In this document: one piece after another, positions 1 to 7,357 of the stretch
How positions within the stretch are numbered: position 1 is the stretch's first letter
Layout: the number at the start of each line of letters is the position of its first letter
From: Clostridiales bacterium
Lineage (GTDB): Bacteria; Bacillota; Clostridia; Oscillospirales; Oscillospiraceae
DNA length: 14,409 nucleotides
Direction of reading: 5' to 3'
NCBI GenBank assembly: GCA_003533405.1
Contig: DQDL01000059.1
Span: forward strand, 1-14,409
Notes under the pieces: generated by a model
Databases searched by the model: none
Seen by the model: the letters and a program-made list of their open reading frames with translations, nothing else
What the model was told of the DNA's origin: nothing
Program-made: the position numbers and the translations under genes

Positions 1-3
1 TAC

Positions 4-34
4 AGGGCGAATTATCCTTATCTGAATTCGCCCT
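4..34 (-). terminator. Inverted repeat after the CorC-like operon, possible terminator
   Basis: A perfect 10-bp inverted repeat (AGGGCGAATT at 4-13, AATTCGCCCT at 25-34) with an 11-nt loop lies 18 nt past the stop codon of the leftward CorC-like gene. Its position fits a transcription terminator for that operon. The window ends before any T-tract could be seen, so the call rests on position and symmetry only. Confidence 0.45.
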
Positions 35-51
35 TTGCGCTGCCTTTTGCT

Positions 52-1314
52 TTATTCTTCGTCCTGCGGTTTGATTTTTACCAAAACCTTTTCTACTCGC
101 AGGCCGTCCATTTCGAGGACGGTCACGGACATGTTTTCGTATTCAAAGCTGTCGCCGGGCTTCGGGAATGCGCCGAACATTTCTATCGTCCAGCCGCCGA
201 CAGTCTCGCTCTCTGCCTCGAAGTCCTTTTCCTTGATGCCCACAAGCTCGAGGAAATCGGAGATGACCATGTCGCCGTCAAGCTCATACTGCCCGTCGGG
301 GCGCTCGACTATCTCCTCCTCGACCTCGTCGGTGTCGTCCCAGATCTCGCCGACGAGCTGCTCTAACACATCCTCCATCGACAGCACGCCTAAGGTACCG
401 CCGTACTCGTCGGTGACAATGGCAAGATGCTGCTTTGCACGGCGCAGCTCACTCAGCACGGCGGGCATTTTCATCGTCTTGTATACATAGCAGGGCGGCA
501 TCAGCATACTGCGGATGTCGGGATTTTTCTCGTCCGTGAGCGCCTTCAAAAAGTGATTGAGATACAAGACACCGATGACATTGTCGATGCTGTCCTCGTA
601 CACGGGGATGCGTGAGTACGGCGCAGAGTCTATCGTGGCAAGCTGCTCGTTCCAGTCGTCGTCAATGTCGAGCGCCACGACATCGACACGGGCGGTCATG
701 ACCTCGGATGCCATGACATCGGAGAAATCTATCGCCGCCTGCACGAGCTCCGAGCGATCCTCGTCAAGGACATCCTCGTCCTCGGCGGTCTCGATGATGG
801 AGGAAAGCTCCATCGCCGCCGCTTCCTCGTCGCTGCCTGCTTCCTCACCCTTGAAGCCGGAGGTTATCAGCTTTGTAAGCCCCACAACGACCCAGATAAG
901 CGGCATCAGGATTATTGTCAGACCACGGACAAAATAAGCGTGGCTGAGCGCAATGCGGTTTGCGCTGTTTTTTGCGATTATCTTCGGCATCGTCTCGCCG
1001 AAGATTATGACCAGCACCGTGATGACCACGGTGGACACCCAAGCGTACTTGTCGTCGCCGGCGATGAGGATAACGAGCACCGAGCCTATCGACGACGCTG
1101 CGATGTTCACGAGGTTGTTGCCGATGAGTATCGCCGAGAGCGTGTCGTCAAAGCGGTCGATTATCCTGACCGCTATCGCCGCTCTTTTCGAGCCGCCGTC
1201 ACGGGCGCTTTCGAGGCGCAGGCGGTTGCAGCTTGAATACGCCATCTCGGACGATGAAAAGTAGTTTGAGCCAATGATGCACAGGAGAAGTCCCGCCAAG
1301 CAAAGATATATCAC
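52..1314 (-). CDS. CNNM/CorC-family transporter (DUF21, CBS pair, CorC_HlyC), downstream paralogue
   Basis: A 420-residue membrane protein of the HlyC/CorC (CNNM) family, whose members are implicated in Mg2+ or other divalent cation transport. Residues about 1-160 form the hydrophobic DUF21 domain with the conserved GETMPK segment. An acidic linker follows, then a CBS pair (about 200-325) containing SRIPVYE and TDEYGGTLGVLSMEDVLEQLVGEI, here noted only as the family's typical second-CBS signature. The last ~85 residues are the CorC_HlyC domain. The start is GTG at 1314, with GGGAGGTGA six bases upstream, and it overlaps the upstream gene's TGA (GTGA, 4 nt), which indicates translational coupling. 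Length and domain order are normal for the family. Older 'hemolysin' labels for this family are misleading. Substrate is not readable from sequence. Confidence 0.93.
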   Translation of the reverse strand: MIYLCLAGLLLCIIGSNYFSSSEMAYSSCNRLRLESARDGGSKRAAIAVRIIDRFDDTLSAILIGNNLVNIAASSIGSVLVILIAGDDKYAWVSTVVITVLVIIFGETMPKIIAKNSANRIALSHAYFVRGLTIILMPLIWVVVGLTKLITSGFKGEEAGSDEEAAAMELSSIIETAEDEDVLDEDRSELVQAAIDFSDVMASEVMTARVDVVALDIDDDWNEQLATIDSAPYSRIPVYEDSIDNVIGVLYLNHFLKALTDEKNPDIRSMLMPPCYVYKTMKMPAVLSELRRAKQHLAIVTDEYGGTLGVLSMEDVLEQLVGEIWDDTDEVEEEIVERPDGQYELDGDMVISDFLELVGIKEKDFEAESETVGGWTIEMFGAFPKPGDSFEYENMSVTVLEMDGLRVEKVLVKIKPQDEE

Positions 1315-2582
1315 TGCTCGTCACCTCCCTGCGTTCTGCGGACATTCAGCCGCAGTATGCGGTTATGCTGCATCTGACCCACGGTCACATGCAGGCCGTG
1401 ATAGTCGAAGCTTGCGCCGACCGTCGGGATGGCGGCAAACTGCTCATAAGCCCACTCGCCGAGGAGCTTATTCGTGAACTCGTCGTCCTCCTCGGGGTCG
1501 TCAAACTCCAGAAGCTCGAACACATCGCCGACATTCATCTCGGCGTCACAGTCCCAGCTGCCGTCGTCCAGAGCGATGTACGGCTCCTCGATATCGTCGT
1601 CCTCGTCCCAGATCTCGCCCACGAGCTCCTCGAGGATATCCTCCACGGTGACGATGCCGAGCGTGCCGCCGTAGTTGTCGGTGACGATGGCCATGTTCAG
1701 CCGCTTCTTGCTCATAACGGGCAGCAGATCGTCGATATTCGTGCTCTGATGCACGAAATACGCCTCGTCTAAAAGCGTGCGCAGGTCGATGTTCTCGCCC
1801 TCACGCAGGTAGGCTTTTATGTACTTGCGTATCGACAGAATGCCGATGACATTGTCGATGCTGCCGTCATAGACCGGCAGGCGGCTGTGCTTCTGCTCAC
1901 GGATGTAAGCCAGCACCTCGTCGGGCGGCTCCTCGACATCCACCGCCGCAAGATCGACACGGGAGGTCAGAATGCTCTCGACCGTCGTCTCGCCGAACTG
2001 GAGCGCAGAGGAGATGAGCTCGCCCCGCTCCTCGCCGAGACTGCCGTCCTCGGTCATATCCTCGATGATATCGTATATCTCGTCCTCGGTGACGGATATC
2101 TCGGGGTCGGCCTTCACGAAGCGAGCCGCAAAGTTGCCGATGGCCGACAGAACTGCCGATATCGGCCGCAAAATGCGCATAAAAAAGCACAGCGAACCGG
2201 CCACTGCCAAGGACAGTCGCTCGCTGTATTTTTTAGCAATGCTTTTCGGGAGCATCTCGCCCACGAAAAAGACCACGATGGTCATGATGATCGTGCTCAG
2301 CGTGACGGCGCTCAGTCCCCAGATGCGGGTGACATTGACCGTGACGATGCTCGCCGCAGCGATGTGCACGATGTTTGTACAGATAAGAATACTGCTGATG
2401 GCACGGTCGAAGTTATCCAGCACTTCGAGTGCCTGAAGGGCCTTGGCCTCACCCTTTTCGGCACGGACCTTTATCCTGACCCGTGACACCGAGGCGAACG
2501 CCGTTTCCGCAACCGCAAAATAAGCGGCGCACATTAAAAGAACAATTACGATTATCAGCGACAATCGACTGCCGTCATCCAT
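1311..2582 (-). CDS. CNNM/CorC-family transporter (DUF21, CBS pair, CorC_HlyC), upstream paralogue
   Basis: A 423-residue paralogue of the gene downstream of it, with the same architecture. A DUF21 membrane domain (about 5-180) carries GEMLPKSIAKK. A CBS pair (about 195-320) includes SRLPVYDGSIDNVIGIL and TDNYGGTLGIVTVEDILEEL. A C-terminal CorC_HlyC domain follows an acidic stretch. ATG at 2580-2582 is preceded by TAGGAG about 14 bases upstream, slightly far. It is first in a two-gene operon with a strong promoter directly upstream. The two proteins have clearly diverged (for example GETMPK versus GEMLPK), so this is an old tandem duplication. A heteromeric pair is possible but is inference. 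Confidence 0.93.
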   Translation of the reverse strand: MDDGSRLSLIIVIVLLMCAAYFAVAETAFASVSRVRIKVRAEKGEAKALQALEVLDNFDRAISSILICTNIVHIAAASIVTVNVTRIWGLSAVTLSTIIMTIVVFFVGEMLPKSIAKKYSERLSLAVAGSLCFFMRILRPISAVLSAIGNFAARFVKADPEISVTEDEIYDIIEDMTEDGSLGEERGELISSALQFGETTVESILTSRVDLAAVDVEEPPDEVLAYIREQKHSRLPVYDGSIDNVIGILSIRKYIKAYLREGENIDLRTLLDEAYFVHQSTNIDDLLPVMSKKRLNMAIVTDNYGGTLGIVTVEDILEELVGEIWDEDDDIEEPYIALDDGSWDCDAEMNVGDVFELLEFDDPEEDDEFTNKLLGEWAYEQFAAIPTVGASFDYHGLHVTVGQMQHNRILRLNVRRTQGGDEQ

Positions 2583-2618
2583 TTCGGACTAACACACTCC
2601 TAATAGTAAAGTCTACTT

Positions 2619-2648
2619 ATTATATCACGGAGCATATAGCTGCGTCAA
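2619..2648 (-). promoter_or_regulatory. Promoter of the CorC-like operon
   Basis: On the minus strand, TTGACG (2643-2648) and a perfect TATAAT (2619-2624) are 18 bp apart, and TGA precedes the -10 box (extended -10). Transcription should start near 2612, giving a ~30-nt leader to the ATG at 2582. The leader carries an imperfect inverted repeat (AGTA/TACT, about 2604-2617) that overlaps the predicted start site and could be an operator. Confidence 0.8.
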
Positions 2649-2650
2649 CA

Positions 2651-2742
2651 TTTCAATCCGCTTTTACTATTCCGCTTATCGCTTTTTCGTCAGCCGGACC
2701 GGTGAATGCAGGCAGAAGTTGCGGCTGACCGTCAACCTGTCG
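2651..2742 (+). repeat. Interspersed ~92-bp repeat, copy A
   Basis: This segment begins TTTCAATCCGCTTTTA and ends near GTCAACCTGTCG. It aligns end to end with copies at 8178 and 14228. Its 3' half folds on a perfect 8-bp stem (GTCAGCCG 2689-2696 with CGGCTGAC 2722-2729). It lies between the -35 box of the CorC-like operon and the permease terminator. It has diverged more from the consensus than the other copies. Confidence 0.7.
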
Positions 2743-2755
2743 TTGCGGTAAGCGG

Positions 2756-2790
2756 TAAAAAGCCCTCGACGGAATATCCGTCGAGGGCTT
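2756..2790 (-). terminator. Rho-independent terminator of the permease gene
   Basis: A perfect 14-bp stem (2760-2773 with 2777-2790) with a 3-nt loop is followed on the minus strand by a run of T. It lies 6 nt past the permease stop codon and is a textbook intrinsic terminator. Confidence 0.93.
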
Positions 2791-2796
2791 GATAGT

Positions 2797-4233
2797 TTAT
2801 TCGGTTTGTTCTGCGCTCTCTGTATTTTCAACTTTCTCGGGGGTTTTGCCCTTGACGAGGTAGCCGATGAACATGACGACGGCGAAGAAGATCAGGAAGC
2901 CGCAGCAGGTCTTTGCGCCGTAGCCGTTCCATATCGCATAGCAGAAGAACAGGCAGCACAGCAGGCCCAGACCCGGCAGCAGGAAGCGGCGGAAGAAGCC
3001 GAGATCCTTTGCCTTGACCATCAGGCCGATCATCATCGGGATATACATTACATACAGGCAGATGATGCCGATCTCATCGGGCTCCCACGCAAGCCACTCG
3101 CAGGTGTGCACGGCGCCGAACAGCTCCGGACCGCCCATCCACATCATGACCGTCCATGCGTACCAGAAGCCGGCGGTCATCATGCCGAACACGGCGGACT
3201 TGATGGAGAAATTGTTCTGATGGTCAATGTGACCGAAGAACTCCGGCTTGGGGCCGAGACCACGGGCGGAGACCGAGTACAGACCGCGGCAGGACGCCAT
3301 GGTAAGGCCGTTCATCGTACCAAGGCAGCTTATGGTGATGAACACATAAACGATGGTGCCGATGACATTGCCGAACAGCTTCGAGAATGCGATGCGGGGC
3401 AGAGTCTCGCCGAACGGCCAGGTGCCGATGATGGTGTTGACATCGCCGACACAGCTCATTGCGAAGATATACAGTGCATAGACAAGGATGGTGAACACCG
3501 AGCCGATGATGAGAGCCAGCGGCAGGTTGCGCTTGGCATTTTTAAGCTCGGCATTTATCGAGGTCGCAAGTATCCAGCCCTCGTACGCAAACGCAAAGCC
3601 GACGATCGCCTTGAAGAAGCCTTCGCCGCTGACCGGAGTGTATTCGGGGGTATTAACATAGTTGAGCACCTCAAGGGTCGTGCCGTTTACGAGGCCGGCG
3701 ATGGTGCCGACGATGCCCATGAGCAGCAGGGGAACGAGCTTTATAACGGTCATGCCGACCTGAAGCTTACCTGCGATCCTGGGGCTGAGTGCATTGATGC
3801 CGTAGTCGATCATCATGAAGCCTGCGCCGACGCCGATGGCCACGGGGTTGACCTGACCTGTCGCAAAGTCAATGGCCGAGATGCCGAACAGCTGCAAAAA
3901 CATCATCGCCGAAAAGAATGCCAGCATGGCGACGATGGCGGGGGTGTAAATGACGGTGGTGAACCAGCCTACATAGTAAGCGTACTTGGGCCCGAGTGCG
4001 ACCTCGGCGTAGTCAACGATGCCGTTGACCTTCTCGTACCTCGAGCCGAGCTCGGCAAAAACGAGCGAGCAAATGATGCAAATAAGGCCAACGATGCCAA
4101 CGACTGCAATACCTTGCAGCAGGTTGCCGCCGGTCAGGCTGAGGACCTTGCCGCCCTTGATAAACACGCCCGAGCCGATGACGATACCGACGACCATCGA
4201 TATGGCGGTCGGCAATCCGTATCTTTTTTCCAT
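2797..4233 (-). CDS. APC-family amino acid permease
   Basis: A polytopic cytoplasmic-membrane protein of the amino acid-polyamine-organocation superfamily. I chose the ATG at 4231-4233 (478 residues, beginning MEKRYGLPTAISMVVGIVIG). It has GAGGAG eight bases upstream and lies ~37 nt after the predicted transcription start. A longer frame reaching 4296 would begin upstream of the -10 box and is rejected. TM1 has the APC glycine motif GIVIGSGVF, the substrate-carboxylate/amino-group loop of the family. About 12 hydrophobic segments follow, and the charged tail ends in a Glu-rich stretch. The region around FAFAYEGWILATSINAELKN matches the TM6 to loop area of LAT/YfnA-like exchangers. The substrate cannot be assigned. 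It is transcribed alone between its own promoter and terminator. Confidence 0.9.
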   Translation of the reverse strand: MEKRYGLPTAISMVVGIVIGSGVFIKGGKVLSLTGGNLLQGIAVVGIVGLICIICSLVFAELGSRYEKVNGIVDYAEVALGPKYAYYVGWFTTVIYTPAIVAMLAFFSAMMFLQLFGISAIDFATGQVNPVAIGVGAGFMMIDYGINALSPRIAGKLQVGMTVIKLVPLLLMGIVGTIAGLVNGTTLEVLNYVNTPEYTPVSGEGFFKAIVGFAFAYEGWILATSINAELKNAKRNLPLALIIGSVFTILVYALYIFAMSCVGDVNTIIGTWPFGETLPRIAFSKLFGNVIGTIVYVFITISCLGTMNGLTMASCRGLYSVSARGLGPKPEFFGHIDHQNNFSIKSAVFGMMTAGFWYAWTVMMWMGGPELFGAVHTCEWLAWEPDEIGIICLYVMYIPMMIGLMVKAKDLGFFRRFLLPGLGLLCCLFFCYAIWNGYGAKTCCGFLIFFAVVMFIGYLVKGKTPEKVENTESAEQTE

Positions 4234-4276
4234 ATGGGAAACTCCTCTCTCTATTCCGCAGATAAACTGCCCCATG

Positions 4277-4305
4277 ATTTTATCACTTTTCGGCATTTCT
4301 CACAA
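4277..4305 (-). promoter_or_regulatory. Promoter of the permease gene
   Basis: On the minus strand, TTGTGA (4300-4305) and TAAAAT (4277-4282) are separated by exactly 17 bp, and TGA gives an extended -10. This places the transcript start near 4270 and fixes the permease start at 4233. Confidence 0.75.
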
Positions 4306-4361
4306 GCTTTTTTTGTTTAAACAGCTAAATTTTCAAAAAATTTTGCCTTGAGAACTTTTTT

Positions 4362-4381
4362 GTTGTACGCAAACGTACAAC
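4362..4381. promoter_or_regulatory. Perfect inverted repeat, candidate operator
   Basis: GTTGTACG (4362-4369) and CGTACAAC (4374-4381) form a perfect 8-bp inverted repeat around CAAA. It lies in the divergent space between the permease and the phage-like module. Neither strand has a T-tract after it, so it is not an obvious terminator. A dimeric repressor site is plausible, but the regulator is unknown. Confidence 0.4.
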
Positions 4382-4416
4382 TTTCGCCTTAATGCAGCCT
4401 ATTAGTGAAGGGCTTT

Positions 4417-4666
4417 AGCTGACGAGAGCCGAACGCCTGTCGGTTTTGACGGGCATCTTTTCGCTCATGCTGCGTTGAAGCCCTTGCCAATACGGGAGTA
4501 TTCCCTTCACGCTTCGCCTTGCCTGAGCAAAAATCTGCTCCCTCAAAACTGCAAGGCATCTGTCAGGGCTGCTTTTTGGGGCGAAACCGGCCGTCCGCCG
4601 AGGCGAAGCAACGGAAAGCAGCGCAAGGGTACGCTGACAGACGACAGTGTCCGGCTCCCGTCAACT
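4417..4666 (+). ncRNA. Structured leader RNA, copy 1 (upstream of holin)
   Basis: The holin gene is preceded by a ~250-nt element that recurs before the amidase. The closing stem pairs 4417-4430 with 4653-4666 (12 of 14 positions). Other stems are 4451-4454/4463-4466, GCCTTGC 4516-4522 with GCAAGGC 4551-4557, and TCTGTCAG 4559-4566 with CTGACAGA 4634-4641. The last is extended by GCTGCTTT 4568-4575 with AAAGCAGC 4615-4622. A 35-nt stretch, 4530-4564, is identical to copy 2. Stems are kept while loop and arm sequence differ, which is the behaviour of a folded RNA. The outer stem stops 22 nt before the ATG, so it probably acts as a cis-regulatory leader. It matches no riboswitch I can recall. 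I could not find a convincing promoter for it. Confidence 0.72.
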
Positions 4667-4688
4667 ATTTTGTTTGGAGGTGACAACA

Positions 4689-5159
4689 ATGGAAGTAAAC
4701 GATAGGGCTGTTCGGATAAAAGCCGCATTTTCGGCGGCGATAGCGTTCGGAACGGCGCTGTTCGGCTGGGTCGGCTGGGTGATAGTCATCTGGCTGTGCG
4801 CCATGGTGCTCGACTACCTCACGGGCTCGTTTGCGGCGATCTACATGGGCGAATGGACGAGCCGCAAGGCAAGTCAGGGCCTGTGGCACAAGCTCGGCAG
4901 CATTGCGGCGGTCTTGGTCGCCGCCCTGTGCGATATCGCTCTCGGCGTCATCGCAGGCAAGCTCGGCGACGGCTTTATAAGCATCGACTGCGGCTGCATC
5001 ATAACGCCGGTCGTTGCGGCGTGGTACATCTTCACGGAGCTTGGCAGCGTAATTGAGAATGCTGCGAAGCTCGGCGCACCCATGCCGGATTTTTTGAAAA
5101 AGCTCGTGTCGGGGCTGCGCGATGCGGCCGACGACGCAGGTGACAGGAAAGGAAAATGA
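4689..5159 (+). CDS. Phage holin (toxin secretion/phage lysis holin family)
   Basis: A 156-residue membrane protein resembling the Phage_holin_4_1/TcdE-like family, which permeabilises the cytoplasmic membrane so that an endolysin reaches the wall. There are about four hydrophobic segments (roughly 12-28, 30-45, 68-90 and 102-118). Family features include DYLTG after the second segment, the SRKASQGLWHKLG loop (58-70), and the ELGSVIENAAKLGAPMP stretch near the end, followed by a charged tail. ATG at 4689 is preceded by a near-perfect GGAGGTGA five bases upstream. In-frame ATG codons further upstream lie inside the leader RNA and are rejected. The next gene starts one base after this stop, so the two are almost certainly cotranscribed. 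Confidence 0.9.
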   Translation: MEVNDRAVRIKAAFSAAIAFGTALFGWVGWVIVIWLCAMVLDYLTGSFAAIYMGEWTSRKASQGLWHKLGSIAAVLVAALCDIALGVIAGKLGDGFISIDCGCIITPVVAAWYIFTELGSVIENAAKLGAPMPDFLKKLVSGLRDAADDAGDRKGK

Positions 5160-5160
5160 T

Positions 5161-7077
5161 ATGATAAAAGCAAGAATAGACGGCGTAGAGCTCAAAATTT
5201 CGGAGCGTGAGCCGCTGTTGGCGGGCACGGTGGGGCTCAATAAGATAAGCCTCAGTTTTTCCGACGAATGGGCGATATTCACAAAGCAGATAGATTTCAC
5301 AAACGAGCAAAGCGGCGAGACCCGCCGGATAAGCGCCGAGGTCGGCGTATGCACCGTGCCTTGGGAGCTGCTCAAGGCCGAGGGTGACATCACCTGCTAT
5401 GTGCGGGGCATCGGCTCCGACGGCAGGCTGGTTCTGCGCACGAACGAAGCAAACCTCGGCACGGTGCTCGGCGGCGATGACGGCGATGTCCCCGGCACCG
5501 GCACGCCCACGCCCGATGTCTGCGACGAGACGGCGGCGAAGATAGGTGACCTGTCGAAGCTCGAGACGAACGATAAATCCCAGCTCGTTGCGGCGATAAA
5601 CGAGCTCAAGCGGGCAGATGGTCTCAGCGTATTTGAGGTCACGCTCACGAGCGCCGACGGCGTTCTCGCCGCCGACAAGACCTTTGCGCAGGTCAAGGCG
5701 GCGGTTGCGGACGGAAAGCCGGTTTTGAAGGTGCATTCCGACGGCGATGTGCTGTGGTTTTTCCTGCTGGACAAAAGCCCGGCGGAGATAGATTTTGTCG
5801 GCTTTGCCGACGAGCAGATACTTGCCTATCTCACCGCAAAGCAGGACGGCTCTTGGGAGACGACCGTGACCGCACGGGTGACGGTCGAAATGCTCAGCGA
5901 GCTTTCCGACAAGCTCGGCAACCTCGGCAATCTCACCACCACAGCAAAAACCAGCCTCGTTGCGGCGATAAACGAGCTCAAATCCGGCGCCGCCGTGACC
6001 GAACAAACCGTCTCCGGCTGGGGGTTTACCAAGAATACGGGCACATATTCAAAGCCTGCTGGCGGCATCCCGAAAACAGACCTTGCGTCCGCCGTGCAGA
6101 CGAGCTTGGGCAAGGCAGACTCCGCATTGCAGACCGTCCCGAGCACCTACCGCACGGCGAGTGCGCAGGACAGCATTGACAGCGGCAAGGTCGATAAGGT
6201 CACGGGCAAGGGGCTTTCGACAAACGACTACACCGCCGCCGCCAAGGCGAAGGTCGATGCGATACCCGCAAGCCCCAAGTATACCGACACCGTGTACGAC
6301 GATACGGCGGTCAAGAACCGCCTGACCGCCGTCGAAAACGAGGTTGCCGGCATCGGGGCAGGTTCAAGCTTCAGCGGCAGCTACAACGACCTTACGGACA
6401 AGCCCGCGATACCCGAAGCCGTGACCGAACAAACCGTCTCCGGCTGGGGCTTTACGAAGAATACGGGCACATACTCAAAGCCTGCTGGCGGCATCCCGAA
6501 AACAGACCTTGCGTCCGCCGTGCAGACGAGCTTGGGCAAGGCAGACTCCGCATTGCAGGCCGTCCCGAGCACCTACCGCACGGCGAGTGCGCAGGACACG
6601 ATAGACAGCGGCAAGGTCGATAAGGTCACGGGCAAGGGGCTTTCGACAAACGACTACACAAACGCCGCCAAGGCGAAGGTCGATGCGATACCTGCAAGCC
6701 CCAAGTACACCGACACCGTGTACGACGATACGGCGGTCAAAAGCAGGCTCGCTGCCGTCGAGGGCATGGAGAATGTGGCGCTCACGGTGGCATCGGGCAG
6801 ACTCACGAATGTGTCGTACACCGCACGGTACTCCTCGCTTCTCGGCATGGTGTTCGTGCGCATCTACGGCACGGTCAACGCCGACATGAACACCGGCTAC
6901 GACTACGACATCATGAACATCGGCGCACGGCTGCCCAACTCCCACGCCGCCCTGGCGGTCAAAAGCAGCAAAGCGGCGCAGGCGTTTGCGAAAAGCAGCG
7001 GAGTTATCTCCCTGCGTCCGCTCGAAAGCGGCATCAAAAACTATGATATCTACATCACGGGCTTCTGGTTTGCCTAA
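5161..7077 (+). CDS. Phage baseplate/tail-fibre-like protein with internal repeats
   Basis: A 638-residue protein of phage tail type. The N-terminal ~100 residues resemble BppU-like baseplate upper-protein N-termini (moderate confidence). Two VAAINELK segments follow (near residues 142 and 267), typical of fibre shafts. Two near-identical 115-residue units (about 278-392 and 420-534) are separated by a linker containing SYNDLTDKPAIP, a motif common in fibres. The last ~100 residues form a separate, probably beta-rich domain that could bind a receptor. The start at 5161 has AAGGA upstream and lies one base after the holin stop. An in-frame ATG at 5122 overlaps the holin and has no better site. 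No capsid, tail-tube or baseplate partners are nearby, so its present role (surface adhesin, relic or tailocin part) is open. Confidence 0.8.
   Translation: MIKARIDGVELKISEREPLLAGTVGLNKISLSFSDEWAIFTKQIDFTNEQSGETRRISAEVGVCTVPWELLKAEGDITCYVRGIGSDGRLVLRTNEANLGTVLGGDDGDVPGTGTPTPDVCDETAAKIGDLSKLETNDKSQLVAAINELKRADGLSVFEVTLTSADGVLAADKTFAQVKAAVADGKPVLKVHSDGDVLWFFLLDKSPAEIDFVGFADEQILAYLTAKQDGSWETTVTARVTVEMLSELSDKLGNLGNLTTTAKTSLVAAINELKSGAAVTEQTVSGWGFTKNTGTYSKPAGGIPKTDLASAVQTSLGKADSALQTVPSTYRTASAQDSIDSGKVDKVTGKGLSTNDYTAAAKAKVDAIPASPKYTDTVYDDTAVKNRLTAVENEVAGIGAGSSFSGSYNDLTDKPAIPEAVTEQTVSGWGFTKNTGTYSKPAGGIPKTDLASAVQTSLGKADSALQAVPSTYRTASAQDTIDSGKVDKVTGKGLSTNDYTNAAKAKVDAIPASPKYTDTVYDDTAVKSRLAAVEGMENVALTVASGRLTNVSYTARYSSLLGMVFVRIYGTVNADMNTGYDYDIMNIGARLPNSHAALAVKSSKAAQAFAKSSGVISLRPLESGIKNYDIYITGFWFA
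5992..6762 (+). repeat. Two 345-bp direct repeats inside the fibre-like gene
   Basis: Units 5992-6336 and 6418-6762 are offset by exactly 426 bp (142 codons) and are nearly identical at DNA level, including long stretches of shared synonymous codons. This points to a recent duplication or gene conversion. Recombination between them would add or remove 142 residues without changing the frame. Confidence 0.95.
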
Positions 7078-7083
7078 TACTTG

Positions 7084-7331
7084 AGCTGACGGTAGCCAAT
7101 CCCATATCGGTTTTGACGGGCAGCTTTCCGCCCATGCTTCGCTAAACCCCTAGTCCATATATATCCATTATGGCCGTCGGGCTTTATCTTTGCCTGAACG
7201 AAAATCTGCTCCCTCAAAACTGCAAGGCATCTGTCGGCGAGAATTTAAGAAATTTTCGGCTTCCCTTAAAAAGGTCGAAAAAAGCCGAATGAGTGCACCG
7301 ACAGACGATAGGGGCTCGACTCCCGTCAGCT
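7084..7331 (+). ncRNA. Structured leader RNA, copy 2 (upstream of amidase)
   Basis: Second copy of the leader element. The closing stem is a perfect 9-bp pairing, AGCTGACGG (7084-7092) with CCGTCAGCT (7323-7331), with an AGCC/GGCT extension (7094-7097, 7313-7316). Inner stems are GGGC 7118-7121/GCCC 7130-7133, CTTTGC 7188-7193/GCAAGG 7222-7227, and TCTGTCGG 7230-7237/CCGACAGA 7298-7305. A TTCGGCTT/AAGCCGAA arm (7255-7262, 7282-7289) lies within the last. Nucleotides 7201-7235 are identical to copy 1. The A-U pair of copy 1 in TCTGTCAG/CTGACAGA is a G-C pair here, a compensatory change. The outer stem ends 26 nt before the amidase ATG. Confidence 0.72.
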
Positions 7332-7357
7332 GAATATAATAGCTGAGAGGTGAAATT

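Noticed and set aside
24..35. GAATTCGCCCTT, identical to the cloning junction of common TA vectors
   Set aside because: Only 12 bases match. The sequence on either side does not continue into vector, and it forms one arm of a natural-looking inverted repeat after a stop codon.
4234..4296. Longer permease N-terminus
   Set aside because: The extra start lies upstream of the predicted -10 box, and the internal ATG at 4233 has the good ribosome binding site and a normal family N-terminus.
2806..4320. A 504-codon open frame opposite the permease
   Set aside because: It is antisense to a clear APC permease. Its product is Asp/Glu/His-rich with no recognisable domain, and it has no ribosome binding site.
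4417..4666. Known riboswitch, T-box, RNase P, SRP, tmRNA or group I/II intron
   Set aside because: None of the signature motifs I know for these classes appears, and the repeated core matches none of them.
5992..6762. Diversity-generating retroelement (template/variable repeats)
   Set aside because: No reverse transcriptase is present, both repeats are in the same coding frame, and the differences are not adenine-directed in any pattern I can see.
7335..7340. Perfect TATAAT just before the amidase
   Set aside because: No -35 element is present at 16-18 bp, and transcription would start within the ribosome binding site. It is better explained as the loop of the alternative hairpin.
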